Source: Pararhodobacter aggregans (lineage in GTDB: Bacteria; Pseudomonadota; Alphaproteobacteria; Rhodobacterales; Rhodobacteraceae). From it: a stretch of DNA of 64,000 bases. The notes beneath the pieces are model-generated. The model saw only the letters and a program-made list of their open reading frames with translations, had not been told where the DNA came from and searched no databases. The stretch is from positions 124,001-188,000 of the forward strand of contig NZ_QDDR01000009.1 of assembly GCF_003075525.1 (NCBI RefSeq), in the 5' to 3' direction. The position numbers and the translations under genes were made by a program. Numbering within the stretch: position 1 is the first letter of the stretch; every line of letters begins with the position of its first letter. Positions 18,186-26,615 of the stretch are shown here, piece by piece.

Positions 18186-19874
18186 ATGCCCTATTCCGAC
18201 CGGCTTGTGCCGGCGCTCTATGCCGTCCTGCGCGAAGGCTATGGCGTCGATCATCTGAAACGTGACGCGATCGCCGGGCTCACGGTGGCCATCGTCGCCG
18301 TGCCCCTGTCAATGGCGATTGCCATCGCCTCGGGCGGGACGCCCGCGATGGGGCTTTACACCGCGATCATCGGCGGTTTCTTCATCTCGGCCCTCGGCGG
18401 CAGCCGGTTCCAGATCGGCGGCCCGGCCGGGGCCTTCATCGTGCTGGTGGCGGCGACGGTGCAGGAGTACGGTATCGCCGGGATGGTCATTGCGACGATG
18501 CTGGCGGGTGTCATCATGGGGGCCATCGGTCTGCTGCGGCTGGGGTCCTACATCAAGTTCATCCCCTATCCGGTGACCGTGGGCTTCACCGCCGGGATCG
18601 GGACGATCATTTTCGCCAGCCAGATCAAGGACCTGCTGGGCCTCACGCTGAACGGCCCCGAACCCGGCCCGATCTTGGAGAAACTGCCGGTCATCTGGCA
18701 GGCGCTGCCGACGGTGAACCCGGTGACCGTGGCGCTGGCCGCGGGGACCATCGCGCTGATCCTCGGCGTCAAGCACTGGGCGCCACGGCTGCCGAACCTC
18801 TTGATCGCGGTGGCGGTGACGACGCTCGCGGTCAACCTGTTCGATCTGGACACGCCGACCATCGTCTCGACCTTCGGCGCGGTGCCGGCGATGCTGCCCG
18901 CGCCCAGCCTGCCGCCGCTCGACTGGGACCTGATGGTTGCGGTGCTGCCCAACGCCGTGGGTTTCGCGCTGCTGGGGTCGATCGAGGCGCTTCTTTCCGC
19001 GGTCGTGGCCGACGGGATGAGCGGGCGGCGCCATTCCTCGAACATGGAGCTTCTGGCGCAGGGCGTGGCCAATATCATGTCGGGCCTGATGGGCGGCATG
19101 GTCGCCACCGGCACCATCGCCCGGACCGCCACCAACGTCCGCGCCAACGCCCATTCGCCCGTCGCCGGGATGCTGCACGCCGTCTTCATTCTGGTCTTCA
19201 TGATGCTGGCCGCGCCCCTGGTGGGCATGGTGCCGCTGGCGGCGCTGGCGGGCGTGCTGGCCACGGTCGCCTGGAACATGATCGAGCGCCACGCCATCGC
19301 CACGCTGTTCCGCTCGTCCCGCGCCGATGCCGCCGTCCTCATGGTCACCCTGCTGCTGACCGTGTTCCGCGACCTGACCGAGGCCATCGTCGTCGGCTTC
19401 GCGCTGGGCTCGGTCCTGTTCATCCACCGGATGTCGAAGGCGGCCGAAGTCTCGATGGTCGAGGCCGACGGGCTCGACGACGCGCCGGTCCCGGGCCTCA
19501 GCCGCAGCGACGAGATCATGGTCTACCGCATCCGCGGTGCCTTCTTCTTCGGCGCGGCGGCCTCGGTCGGCGCGGTGCTGGAGCGGATCGCCGATACCCA
19601 CCGCGCGCTGGTGGTCGATTTCGCCGATGCGGCGCTGGTCGACAGCACGGCGATCCATACCGTCGAGGGGCTGGTCCGCAGCGCCCGGCGCAAGGGGGTC
19701 CTGGTGGTGCTGACCGGCGCCTCGGCCGACCTCAGGGCGCAGTTCCGGGCGCATGACCTGCGTCCGCCCGAGGTCGAGATCGAGGGCAGCCTGCAACAGG
19801 GCGTGGCCCGGGCCCGGGCGCTGCTGGGGCGCGAGGCCCCGCTGCCCGGGGCCAGCGCGGCGCCCGTCAGTTGA
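18186..19874 (+). CDS. SulP family anion transporter with STAS domain
   Basis: The 562-residue inner-membrane transporter has about ten to twelve hydrophobic segments in residues 25-415. The SulP signature begins with D-A-I-A-G-L-T-V-A-I-V near residue 27 and has G-G-T-P-A-M-G-L-Y near 50. A C-terminal STAS domain (about residues 440-545) contains V-V-D-F-A-D-A-A-L-V-D-S-T-A. Family members move sulfate, bicarbonate or other anions. The adjacent beta carbonic anhydrase favours bicarbonate. The nearby sulfotransferases would be compatible with sulfate uptake, but they are over 9 kb away. Confidence 0.92.
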   Translation: MPYSDRLVPALYAVLREGYGVDHLKRDAIAGLTVAIVAVPLSMAIAIASGGTPAMGLYTAIIGGFFISALGGSRFQIGGPAGAFIVLVAATVQEYGIAGMVIATMLAGVIMGAIGLLRLGSYIKFIPYPVTVGFTAGIGTIIFASQIKDLLGLTLNGPEPGPILEKLPVIWQALPTVNPVTVALAAGTIALILGVKHWAPRLPNLLIAVAVTTLAVNLFDLDTPTIVSTFGAVPAMLPAPSLPPLDWDLMVAVLPNAVGFALLGSIEALLSAVVADGMSGRRHSSNMELLAQGVANIMSGLMGGMVATGTIARTATNVRANAHSPVAGMLHAVFILVFMMLAAPLVGMVPLAALAGVLATVAWNMIERHAIATLFRSSRADAAVLMVTLLLTVFRDLTEAIVVGFALGSVLFIHRMSKAAEVSMVEADGLDDAPVPGLSRSDEIMVYRIRGAFFFGAAASVGAVLERIADTHRALVVDFADAALVDSTAIHTVEGLVRSARRKGVLVVLTGASADLRAQFRAHDLRPPEVEIEGSLQQGVARARALLGREAPLPGASAAPVS

Positions 19875-19929
19875 CCTGAGAGGGCCCGCAGCCTATGCAC
19901 CCTGCTGACAGTATTTCCGGGGGAGCATC

Positions 19930-20763
19930 ATGGCCCAGCTTGTCACCATCGGCGACGTCACCCTGGGCGGAAACCGCCCCTTCGGCCTGATCGCCGGCCC
20001 CTGCCAGCTGGAAAGTCTGGACCACGCCCGGGCCATGTGCGCCGGCATTCTGGAGGCCTGCGCGCCCTCGGGCACGAAGCTGATCTTCAAAGGCAGCTAC
20101 GACAAGGCGAACCGCTCGTCGGTCAGCACCCAGCGCGGGCTGGGGATGGAGAAGGGGCTGGAGATCCTGGCCGCGATCCGCGAGGAATTCGGCGTGCCGG
20201 TGCTGACCGATGTACACGAGCCCTGGCATTGCGCCAAGGCGGCGCAGGCGGTCGATGTGCTGCAGATCCCGGCCTTCCTGTGCCGTCAGACCGACCTGCT
20301 GATCGCCGCGGGCGAGACGGGCAAGGCGGTCAACGTCAAGAAGGGCCAGTTCCTCGCGCCCTGGGACATGAAGCATGTCGCCACCAAGATCGAGAGCACG
20401 GGCAACCGCAACATCCTACTCTGCGACCGCGGCACGTCCTTTGGCTACAACACGCTCGTCACCGATTTCCGCGGCCTGCCGGTGATGGCCCAGACCGGCT
20501 ATCCGGTGGTCTTCGACGCCACCCATTCGGTGCAGCAGCCGGGCGGTCAGGGCACCACCTCGGGCGGGCAGCGGGAATTCGTGCCGGTGCTGGCGCGGGC
20601 GGCCTGCGCGGTCGGTGTCTCGGCGCTGTTCATCGAGACGCATCAGGACCCCGACAACGCCCCCTCGGACGGGCCCAACATGGTGCCCCTGGACCAGATG
20701 AAGGCGCTGATTAGCCGCCTCTCGGCCTTTGACCGGCTGGCCAAGGAGAGCGCCGATGCGTGA
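19930..20763 (+). CDS. kdsA: 3-deoxy-8-phosphooctulonate synthase KdsA
   Basis: This 277-residue aldolase condenses arabinose 5-phosphate and phosphoenolpyruvate to Kdo 8-phosphate, the first step toward Kdo in lipopolysaccharide and capsule linkers. Family motifs seen are I-A-G-P-C near residue 18, F-K-G-S-Y-D-K-A-N-R-S-S near 54, D-V-H-E-P-W-H near 95, and D-A-T-H-S-V-Q-Q-P-G near 197. A GGGGG(A) motif precedes the ATG. The kdsB start overlaps its 3' end by 8 bases, so Kdo synthesis and activation are coupled. The pair opens the surface polysaccharide region. Confidence 0.96.
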   Translation: MAQLVTIGDVTLGGNRPFGLIAGPCQLESLDHARAMCAGILEACAPSGTKLIFKGSYDKANRSSVSTQRGLGMEKGLEILAAIREEFGVPVLTDVHEPWHCAKAAQAVDVLQIPAFLCRQTDLLIAAGETGKAVNVKKGQFLAPWDMKHVATKIESTGNRNILLCDRGTSFGYNTLVTDFRGLPVMAQTGYPVVFDATHSVQQPGGQGTTSGGQREFVPVLARAACAVGVSALFIETHQDPDNAPSDGPNMVPLDQMKALISRLSAFDRLAKESADA

Positions 20764-21568
20764 TGCCGTCATCATCATCCCGGCGCGCTACGCCTCGACC
20801 CGCTATCCGGCAAAGCCGCTCGCCACGCTGAAAGGCGCCTCGGGCGTCGAACGCAGCCTGCTGGAACGCTCGGTCATGGCCGGGCGGGCGGCGGCGGTGT
20901 CGACGCGTGGCGTGACCGGGCTCTATGTTGCCACCGACGATGAGCGCATCGCCGAGGAAGCCCGCCGCATCGGCGCCGATGTCATCATGACCGCGCCCGA
21001 ATGCGTCAATGGCACCGAACGCGTGGCCGAGGCGGTGAAGAACGCAGGGCTCACCCAGCCCATCGTGGTGAACCTGCAAGGCGACGCGCCGCTGACGCCC
21101 CCGCATTTCGTCAGCGCCCTGATCGCCGCCATGCGCGAGGATGAGGGGCGGCAGGTCGCCACCCCCGTGCTGCGCTGCGACCGCGAGGCGCTGGACAATT
21201 TCCTCAACGACCGCAAGCACGGGCGCGTCGGCGCCACGACCGTGGTGCGCGACCTGAAGGGCAACGCGATCTATTTCTCGAAGGAAGTCATCCCCTTCAC
21301 CGGCAGCCTGAAACGCCACGACGCGATCCCGGTCTTTCACCATGTCGGGCTCTACGCCTATACGCCCGCGGCGCTGGACCTCTATGCGGGCCTCGCGCCC
21401 GGGCAGCTGGAGCAGCTGGAAGGGCTGGAGCAGCTGCGCTTCCTCGAACACGGGCACAAGATCGCCGCGGTTGAGGTCTCGGCCCCCGGCGCGGCCTTCT
21501 GGGAATTGAACAACCCATCGGACGTGCCGCTGATCGAGGGCTATCTCAAGCGGATGGGGATGGAGTGA
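20756..21568 (+). CDS. kdsB: CMP-Kdo synthetase KdsB
   Basis: This 270-residue cytidylyltransferase activates Kdo to CMP-Kdo. It starts M-R-D-A-V-I-I-I-P-A-R-Y-A-S-T-R-Y-P-A-K-P-L, the nucleotide-binding N-terminus of the family; A-T-D-D-E-R-I near residue 60, N-L-Q-G-D-A-P near 107 and H-V-G-L-Y-A-Y near 198 follow. The frame is open 27 bases further upstream, but the ATG at 20756 is preceded by AAGGAG and gives the standard N-terminus. CMP-Kdo feeds both the lipid A core and the Kdo linker of ABC-exported capsules, such as the one encoded downstream. Confidence 0.96.
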   Translation: MRDAVIIIPARYASTRYPAKPLATLKGASGVERSLLERSVMAGRAAAVSTRGVTGLYVATDDERIAEEARRIGADVIMTAPECVNGTERVAEAVKNAGLTQPIVVNLQGDAPLTPPHFVSALIAAMREDEGRQVATPVLRCDREALDNFLNDRKHGRVGATTVVRDLKGNAIYFSKEVIPFTGSLKRHDAIPVFHHVGLYAYTPAALDLYAGLAPGQLEQLEGLEQLRFLEHGHKIAAVEVSAPGAAFWELNNPSDVPLIEGYLKRMGME

Positions 21569-21632
21569 GGGGGCCCTGCCCCCTCTTGGCCTGACGGCCA
21601 ATTCACCCCCGGCGTATTTTTGGCAGAATGAA
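21567..21632. repeat. Composite dispersed element between kdsB and glf
   Basis: The element has a GC hairpin (GAGGGGGC / GCCCCCTC, 21567-21585, starting inside the kdsB stop codon), a second hairpin TTGGCC-TGAC-GGCCAA (21586-21601), and a tail ATTCACCCCCGGCGTATT continuing to GAATGAAAG. The same order occurs at 47123-47191. The tail contains the ATG of glf. Confidence 0.75.
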
Positions 21633-22794
21633 AGGGCGGGGCTTGGGCAGCGAGGTGCTGATCGTCGGCGCGGGGCTCACGGGCGCGGTCATCGGGCGCG
21701 AGCTGGCCGAGGCCGGGCAGAAGGTCCGCATTGTCGAGGCCCGACCCCATGTCGCCGGCAATTGCCACACCGAGCGCGACCCTGAAACCGGGGTCATGGT
21801 CCATGTCTATGGCCCGCATATCTTCCACACCGGCGATCCCGAAGTCTGGGCCTATGTGAACGCCCATCAGCGCTTTCGGCCCTATGCCCATCGGGTCCGG
21901 GCCGTGGCGGCCGGGCGGGTGCATGCCCTGCCGATCAACCTGCTGACCATCAACCAGTTCTTCGGCGAAACGCTGCGCCCGGACGAGGCGCGGGCCTTTC
22001 TGGCGGCGCAGGCCGAACCGGGCGACGGCCCGCCCGTCAGCTTCGAGGAATGCGCGCTGGGGATGCTGGGGCGGCCGCTCTACGAGGCCTTCTTCAAGGG
22101 CTATACCCAGAAGCAATGGGGCTGCGAGCCTGCGGATCTGCCCGCCTCGATCCTGACGCGGCTGCCGGTGCGCTTCGATTACAACGACGCCTATTTCTCT
22201 CATCCGTTCCAGGGTCTGCCCGAGGGCGGCTATACGGCGATGGTGGCCAGCATCCTCGACCATCCCGGGATCCGGGTCGAGCTGAACACGCCCTACGATC
22301 CCTCGATGCGGGCGGGCGCGGCGCATGTCTTCTGGTCGGGGCCGCTCGACGCCTGGTTCGGGCATGACCGGGGGCGGCTGGCCTACCGGACGCTCGATTT
22401 CGAGCGTTTCACCCATCGGGGCGACTGGCAGGGCTGCGCGGTGATGAATTACTGCGATGCCGGGGTTCCCTGGACGCGGATCACCGAGCACAAGCATTTC
22501 GCCCCTTGGGAAAACCACGACTCTTCCGTGCTTTACCGCGAATATTCGCGGGCGGCCGGGCCGGGGGACATCCCCTATTACCCGGTGCGGCTGGTGGCCG
22601 AGAAGGCGCTCTTGCGCGACTATGCCGCCCGGGCCGAGGCCGAGACAGGGGTGAGTTTCGCCGGGCGGCTGGGCAGCTACCGCTATCTGGACATGGATGT
22701 GGCGATCCGCGAGGCGCTGGACACGGCCCGCGCCTTCCTCGCCGCCCGGGCGGCGGGGTTGAAACCCGCGCCGTTCCTGCGCCCGCCGCTGTAG
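21628..22794 (+). CDS. glf: UDP-galactopyranose mutase
   Basis: The 388-residue flavoenzyme converts UDP-galactopyranose to UDP-galactofuranose for surface glycans. An N-terminal FAD-binding motif (V-L-I-V-G-A-G-L-T-G-A-V-I-G) is followed by the mutase signature V-A-G-N-C-H-T and G-P-H-I-F-H-T near residue 65. C-terminal S-Y-R-Y-L-D-M-D-V near 350 also matches. The ATG at 21628 lies in the tail of a dispersed repeat and has no ribosome binding site. A TTG at 21643 follows AAGGGCGGGG and puts the FAD motif nearer the N-terminus as in most mutases, so the true start may be there. Nearby glycosyltransferases probably use the product. Confidence 0.94.
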   Translation: MKGRGLGSEVLIVGAGLTGAVIGRELAEAGQKVRIVEARPHVAGNCHTERDPETGVMVHVYGPHIFHTGDPEVWAYVNAHQRFRPYAHRVRAVAAGRVHALPINLLTINQFFGETLRPDEARAFLAAQAEPGDGPPVSFEECALGMLGRPLYEAFFKGYTQKQWGCEPADLPASILTRLPVRFDYNDAYFSHPFQGLPEGGYTAMVASILDHPGIRVELNTPYDPSMRAGAAHVFWSGPLDAWFGHDRGRLAYRTLDFERFTHRGDWQGCAVMNYCDAGVPWTRITEHKHFAPWENHDSSVLYREYSRAAGPGDIPYYPVRLVAEKALLRDYAARAEAETGVSFAGRLGSYRYLDMDVAIREALDTARAFLAARAAGLKPAPFLRPPL

Positions 22795-22801
22795 GGGGGC
22801 G

Positions 22802-25429
22802 TCACATGATCTCGATATGCGCGGGCAGCGCGTCGAGGTCGTTGAAGCCGTTCAGCACCACGACATTGCCGCCCACGTCCGAGAAGTCGAGCACCACATT
22901 GCCCGCCTCGTCGAGCGAACCGAAGCGGTCCACCACCTCCTCGGCGGTGAGATCGCCGAGGCTGAACCAGATCCAGTCGTCGAGCCGGATCAGATCGCCG
23001 TCGTCGGGGTTGAAATCCATCACCTGGCCGGTGTCGTGGTCGCGGAAGAACTCGAACACATCGGCACCGGCCCCGCCCCAGAGCGTGTCATAGCCCGGCC
23101 CGCCGCGCAGCGTGTCATTGCCGCCGCCGCCCGCCAGCGCGTCATTGCCCGCCCCGCCGTTCAGCCAATCGTCGCCCCAGGCACCGATCAGCGTGTCGTT
23201 GCCATCCTCGCCAAAAAGCGAGTCATTGCCCGAGCCGCCGATCAGGCTGTCATGCCCCTCGCCGCCGTAAAGCCGGTCGTCGTCGGCTCCGCCGTCGAGC
23301 ACATCGTTGCCCGCCCCCCCTTCCAGCCGGTCGGCGCCGTTGTCGCCCAGCAGCGTGTCGTTGCCCGCCGCGCCGCGCAGCGTGTCGTCGCCCGAACCGC
23401 CGTTCAGCAGATCCTCGCCGCCGCCGCCGTCCAGCATGTCGTTGCCGTCTTCTCCGTGCAGCGTGTCATTCTCGCCGCCGCCGCGGATGTTGTCGTTGCC
23501 CCCGCCGCCATAGATCAGATCGGCCCCGGCCTGGCCCTGGATCACGTCGCGCCCGTCGCCGCCATAGGCGGTGTCATCGCCGCTGGCGAGGAAGATCCCG
23601 CCGCCGCCCGATCCGGCATAGACCAGATCGTTGCCGCCGCCCGAGCGGATGATATCGCGCCCGTCGCCGCCATGGATCGTGTCGCTGCCGGCGTCGCCGT
23701 AGAGGATGTCCTTGCCGCCCCCGCCCTCGATCCAGTCGTCGCCGGTGCCGCCGTTGATCGTGTCCTGGCCATAGCCGCCCAGCAGCGTGTTGTTGCCGGA
23801 GGTGGCGCCGATCAGGTCCCGCCCGTCGCCGCCGTCGAGCAGGTCGTTGCCGTCGCCGCCGTTCAGCGTGTCCTTGCCGAAGCCGCCGCTGAGCGTGTCG
23901 TCGCGGGCGGTGCCGTTCATCAGATCGCCGAAAGCGCTGCCTTCGCGGGCGACGCCGGTGCTGGCGGGCGTCTCGGGCTCGGGCGGGACATAGGCGTAGC
24001 GGTCGGCCCAGTCGAAGCCGTTGGGGAAGACATCCGCCTGGCGCAGCGGCTGGCCGTTCGACGAGGTGATGACCATGGTATGGCCGCGGTATTCGATGAC
24101 GCAGCCGGTCGAGGTGGCGGTGAAATTCAGCTGCGAGACATCGCGCAGCATCGGCAGGTCGCTCAGGTCCAGCCGGTCGAGGCCGCGGTCGAAATCGGTG
24201 ATGACCGCGCCGCCGCTGCCCGCACGCACCACGAAGACATCGGCGCCGATGCCGCCGCTCATCACCGTGCCGGTGCCGCCGGTCACCAGGATGTCGTCGC
24301 CGCCGCCGCCCACCAGCGTGTCATTGGTGCCCGAGGCCAGCAGCACATCGTCCCGCCCGGTGCCCGTCAGACGCTCGGCCGCGGCGGTGCCCTGCAACGT
24401 CTCGCCCAGCGAGGACAGGCTGACCCGGAATTCGGTGATGCCGCTGTCGTTCTGCGAGCCGACGAAGACATGCATCGTGTCGCCCTCGACCGCGAGGGTG
24501 ATGGCCGTGACCCGGTGCATCGAGGTGGTGTTGTCGTCGGCCAGCGTGGCGATCGCCACCATCGTGCCGTCGGGCAGCAGTTCGAAGACGGTGATCCCGT
24601 TGTCGGCACCGCCCGCCACGACGAAGGTATGCCCGCCCGCCTGGATCACATCCATGGCCTGCACCCCCTCGAAGCGGGTGTTGCCGGTATCGACCAGATG
24701 ATCGGTCGGCGCCAGCTGGCCATCGGCGGTCAGCTCCATCACCGAGAGCGAGCTGGTATTGGCGGCGGCGAGGACGACATAGGTCCGGTCGCCGATCGTC
24801 ACCACCTCCATCGCCGTGGGCGCGTCGATGCCCAGCCCTTGCTCGGCGCCCATCGTGCCCGCGGCGCTGAGCGCGCCGGTGCCGTCGACACGATAGGCGG
24901 TGACGCTGTTGCCGGTCTGGTCGGCGGTCAGCACGAAATCGCGCCCGTTGACCGTGGCGCAGCGCAGTTCGATCACCTGACTGGTATCGGTGCCCGCCGG
25001 GAACAGGGCGAGCGTTCCGTCACTGAGGGTGACGCGCGCGCTCAGATGCGCATCCGAGCCCTGGCCGATGGCAGTGTCGACAGCCTGCCAGTCGATCGTC
25101 GCCTGACCGCCGATCCCGCCATCCGCCCGCAGCGCATAGGCAACGAGCCCGCTGGCCCTTTCGCCGATCATCAGCATGCCGCCGGACCCGGTTTCGGCGA
25201 TCACCAGCCGGTCGCTGACACCGCCGGTGATGCTGGCCGGGAAGATGACCGTGGTGTGCAGGGTGACCTGGCCCTCGGCGCCGACGATGTATTCCGCGAT
25301 CCCGCCGTTGCGGCCGGTCGAGGCATAGAGATGCACGACACCGTTGACGACACCGATCTCAAGATCCGTGATGCCGGAGTCAAGCAACGCCACCCCTGTA
25401 TTGACCACGCCCTGCAACTGGAGTCGCAT
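22802..25429 (-). CDS. RTX calcium-binding protein with N-terminal beta-propeller, 875 aa
   Basis: Residues 1-335 form a repeat-rich beta domain like a YVTN/lactonase-type propeller. A first short RTX block lies at about 345-400 (G-G-G-G-D-D-I-L) and a long block of G-G-x-G-x-D nonapeptides at about 500-800, followed by a C-terminal tail (F-E-F-F-R-D-H-D-T-G) that fits a type I secretion signal. There is no N-terminal signal peptide. Such proteins fold on binding calcium outside the cell. No HlyB/HlyD exporter is in the window. The gene converges with glf, leaving only 7 bases between the stop codons. It is probably a surface or adhesion protein; any enzymatic activity is unknown. Confidence 0.88.
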   Translation of the reverse strand: MRLQLQGVVNTGVALLDSGITDLEIGVVNGVVHLYASTGRNGGIAEYIVGAEGQVTLHTTVIFPASITGGVSDRLVIAETGSGGMLMIGERASGLVAYALRADGGIGGQATIDWQAVDTAIGQGSDAHLSARVTLSDGTLALFPAGTDTSQVIELRCATVNGRDFVLTADQTGNSVTAYRVDGTGALSAAGTMGAEQGLGIDAPTAMEVVTIGDRTYVVLAAANTSSLSVMELTADGQLAPTDHLVDTGNTRFEGVQAMDVIQAGGHTFVVAGGADNGITVFELLPDGTMVAIATLADDNTTSMHRVTAITLAVEGDTMHVFVGSQNDSGITEFRVSLSSLGETLQGTAAAERLTGTGRDDVLLASGTNDTLVGGGGDDILVTGGTGTVMSGGIGADVFVVRAGSGGAVITDFDRGLDRLDLSDLPMLRDVSQLNFTATSTGCVIEYRGHTMVITSSNGQPLRQADVFPNGFDWADRYAYVPPEPETPASTGVAREGSAFGDLMNGTARDDTLSGGFGKDTLNGGDGNDLLDGGDGRDLIGATSGNNTLLGGYGQDTINGGTGDDWIEGGGGKDILYGDAGSDTIHGGDGRDIIRSGGGNDLVYAGSGGGGIFLASGDDTAYGGDGRDVIQGQAGADLIYGGGGNDNIRGGGENDTLHGEDGNDMLDGGGGEDLLNGGSGDDTLRGAAGNDTLLGDNGADRLEGGAGNDVLDGGADDDRLYGGEGHDSLIGGSGNDSLFGEDGNDTLIGAWGDDWLNGGAGNDALAGGGGNDTLRGGPGYDTLWGGAGADVFEFFRDHDTGQVMDFNPDDGDLIRLDDWIWFSLGDLTAEEVVDRFGSLDEAGNVVLDFSDVGGNVVVLNGFNDLDALPAHIEIM

Positions 25430-25610
25430 GGAGACACCTTTACCCGATAAGCGCTTCAGCCTAACAGACGAAGCCTTGCTGGCACGGCGCCAAAACGTGG
25501 CGAAAATGTGGCGTTCGCAGCGGATTTGACCGGTATTGAACCTATCTCCGGCGGTTGTGGCCGCGGGCGGTTTGACATCCCTCCGGTGAATCGCCTAGCT
25601 GTGAACAGTA
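25430..25610. other. Divergent promoter region between RTX and GT2 genes
   Basis: These 181 bases separate the divergent starts of the RTX gene and the family 2 glycosyltransferase gene. It is lower in GC than its surroundings and must hold both promoters. No repeat, hairpin or clear operator was recognised. Confidence 0.4.
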
Positions 25611-26615
25611 ATGGTGAGACGGCGCGTGATGCACGAAGAGACAGGCGAGAACGGGCGGCTGGTGGCTGTGGTCGCGACCCACCGGCGCCTCGCCGATCTG
25701 CGCCGGACCCTTGCCGCGCTGCTGGCGGCGCCCGCGCGGGATCTGGCGGCGGTGCTGGTCGTGGACAATGCCTCGGACGACGGGACCGCAGACTGGCTGG
25801 CAGCGCAGCGCGACCCCCGGCTCCATGTTCTGACCCTGCCCGAAAACCGGGGCGGCGCCGGCGGGTTCGAGGCCGGGATGCGGCAGGCGATGGCGGCGCT
25901 GTCGCCCGACTGGCTTCTGGTGATGGACGATGATTCCCGCCCCGAGCCCGGCGCGCTGGCCACCTTCCAGCGCCTCGACCTGGGCGGCTATGACGGGATC
26001 GCCGCCGCCGTCCGCTGCCCCGACGGTACGCTGGCCGACATGAACCGTCCCACCTTCAACCCCTTCTGGCACAAGAGAATTCTGGCGCGCACCCTGCTGG
26101 GCGGCGGACGCGGGGCGTTTCATCTGGGCGAAAGGGACTTCGCCCGCACGGGGCTGCGGCCCATCGACGGCGCCTCGTTCGTCGGTTTCTTCGTGCGCGC
26201 TCGGGTGGTGGCCGAGGCGGGCTATCCCGATCCCGCGCTCTTTCTTTACGGCGATGACGCGATCTACACGATGGGGCTGACGCGGGCCGGCTACCGGCTG
26301 GGCTTTGCGCCCGAGGTTCGCTTCGTCCATGCCAGCACGACCTATTCCCCCGCCGATCCCCGGCTGCGCCCGCTGTGGAAGTCCTATTACTACCACCGCA
26401 ACCTGCTGATCCTCTACCGGATCGCCACCGGGATCTTCTTCTACCCCGTGCTCTGCCTCTATATCCCGCGCTGGCTCTACCGGCTGCGCCATCACGGCGG
26501 CGAACGGCGGCAGTTCCTGACGCTGTTCGGGCTGGCGCTGAAGGACGGGCTGCGCGGGCAGACCGGCCGCCCGCATGCCGAGGTTCTGGACCGGGCCCGT
26601 GCGCTCAACGAGTGA
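25611..26615 (+). CDS. Family 2 glycosyltransferase (GlfT-like)
   Basis: A 334-residue cytoplasmic GT-A enzyme. The N-terminal nucleotide-binding fold shows V-A-T-H-R-R near residue 21 and V-V-D-N-A-S-D-D-G-T near 48. The metal-binding D-D-D is in L-V-M-D-D-D-S-R near 104. The size and W-L-L-V-M-D-D-D-S arrangement are like galactofuranosyl- or rhamnosyltransferases, and glf is two genes away, so transfer of galactofuranose is a reasonable guess. The ATG at 25611 is used here; an in-frame ATG at 25629 is the alternative, and neither has a strong ribosome site. The 3' end overlaps that of the converging ABC permease gene by 11 bases. Confidence 0.88.
   Translation: MVRRRVMHEETGENGRLVAVVATHRRLADLRRTLAALLAAPARDLAAVLVVDNASDDGTADWLAAQRDPRLHVLTLPENRGGAGGFEAGMRQAMAALSPDWLLVMDDDSRPEPGALATFQRLDLGGYDGIAAAVRCPDGTLADMNRPTFNPFWHKRILARTLLGGGRGAFHLGERDFARTGLRPIDGASFVGFFVRARVVAEAGYPDPALFLYGDDAIYTMGLTRAGYRLGFAPEVRFVHASTTYSPADPRLRPLWKSYYYHRNLLILYRIATGIFFYPVLCLYIPRWLYRLRHHGGERRQFLTLFGLALKDGLRGQTGRPHAEVLDRARALNE

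Noticed and set aside
23030-23950. Short-period DNA repeats that could be taken for a CRISPR array
   Set aside because: They encode RTX nonapeptides of irregular spacing, with no constant repeat or unique spacers.
22817-25450. An 877-codon Val/Ala-rich plus-strand frame opposite the RTX gene
   Set aside because: It mirrors the RTX repeats in antisense; its periodicity comes from the G-G-x-G-x-D coding repeats.
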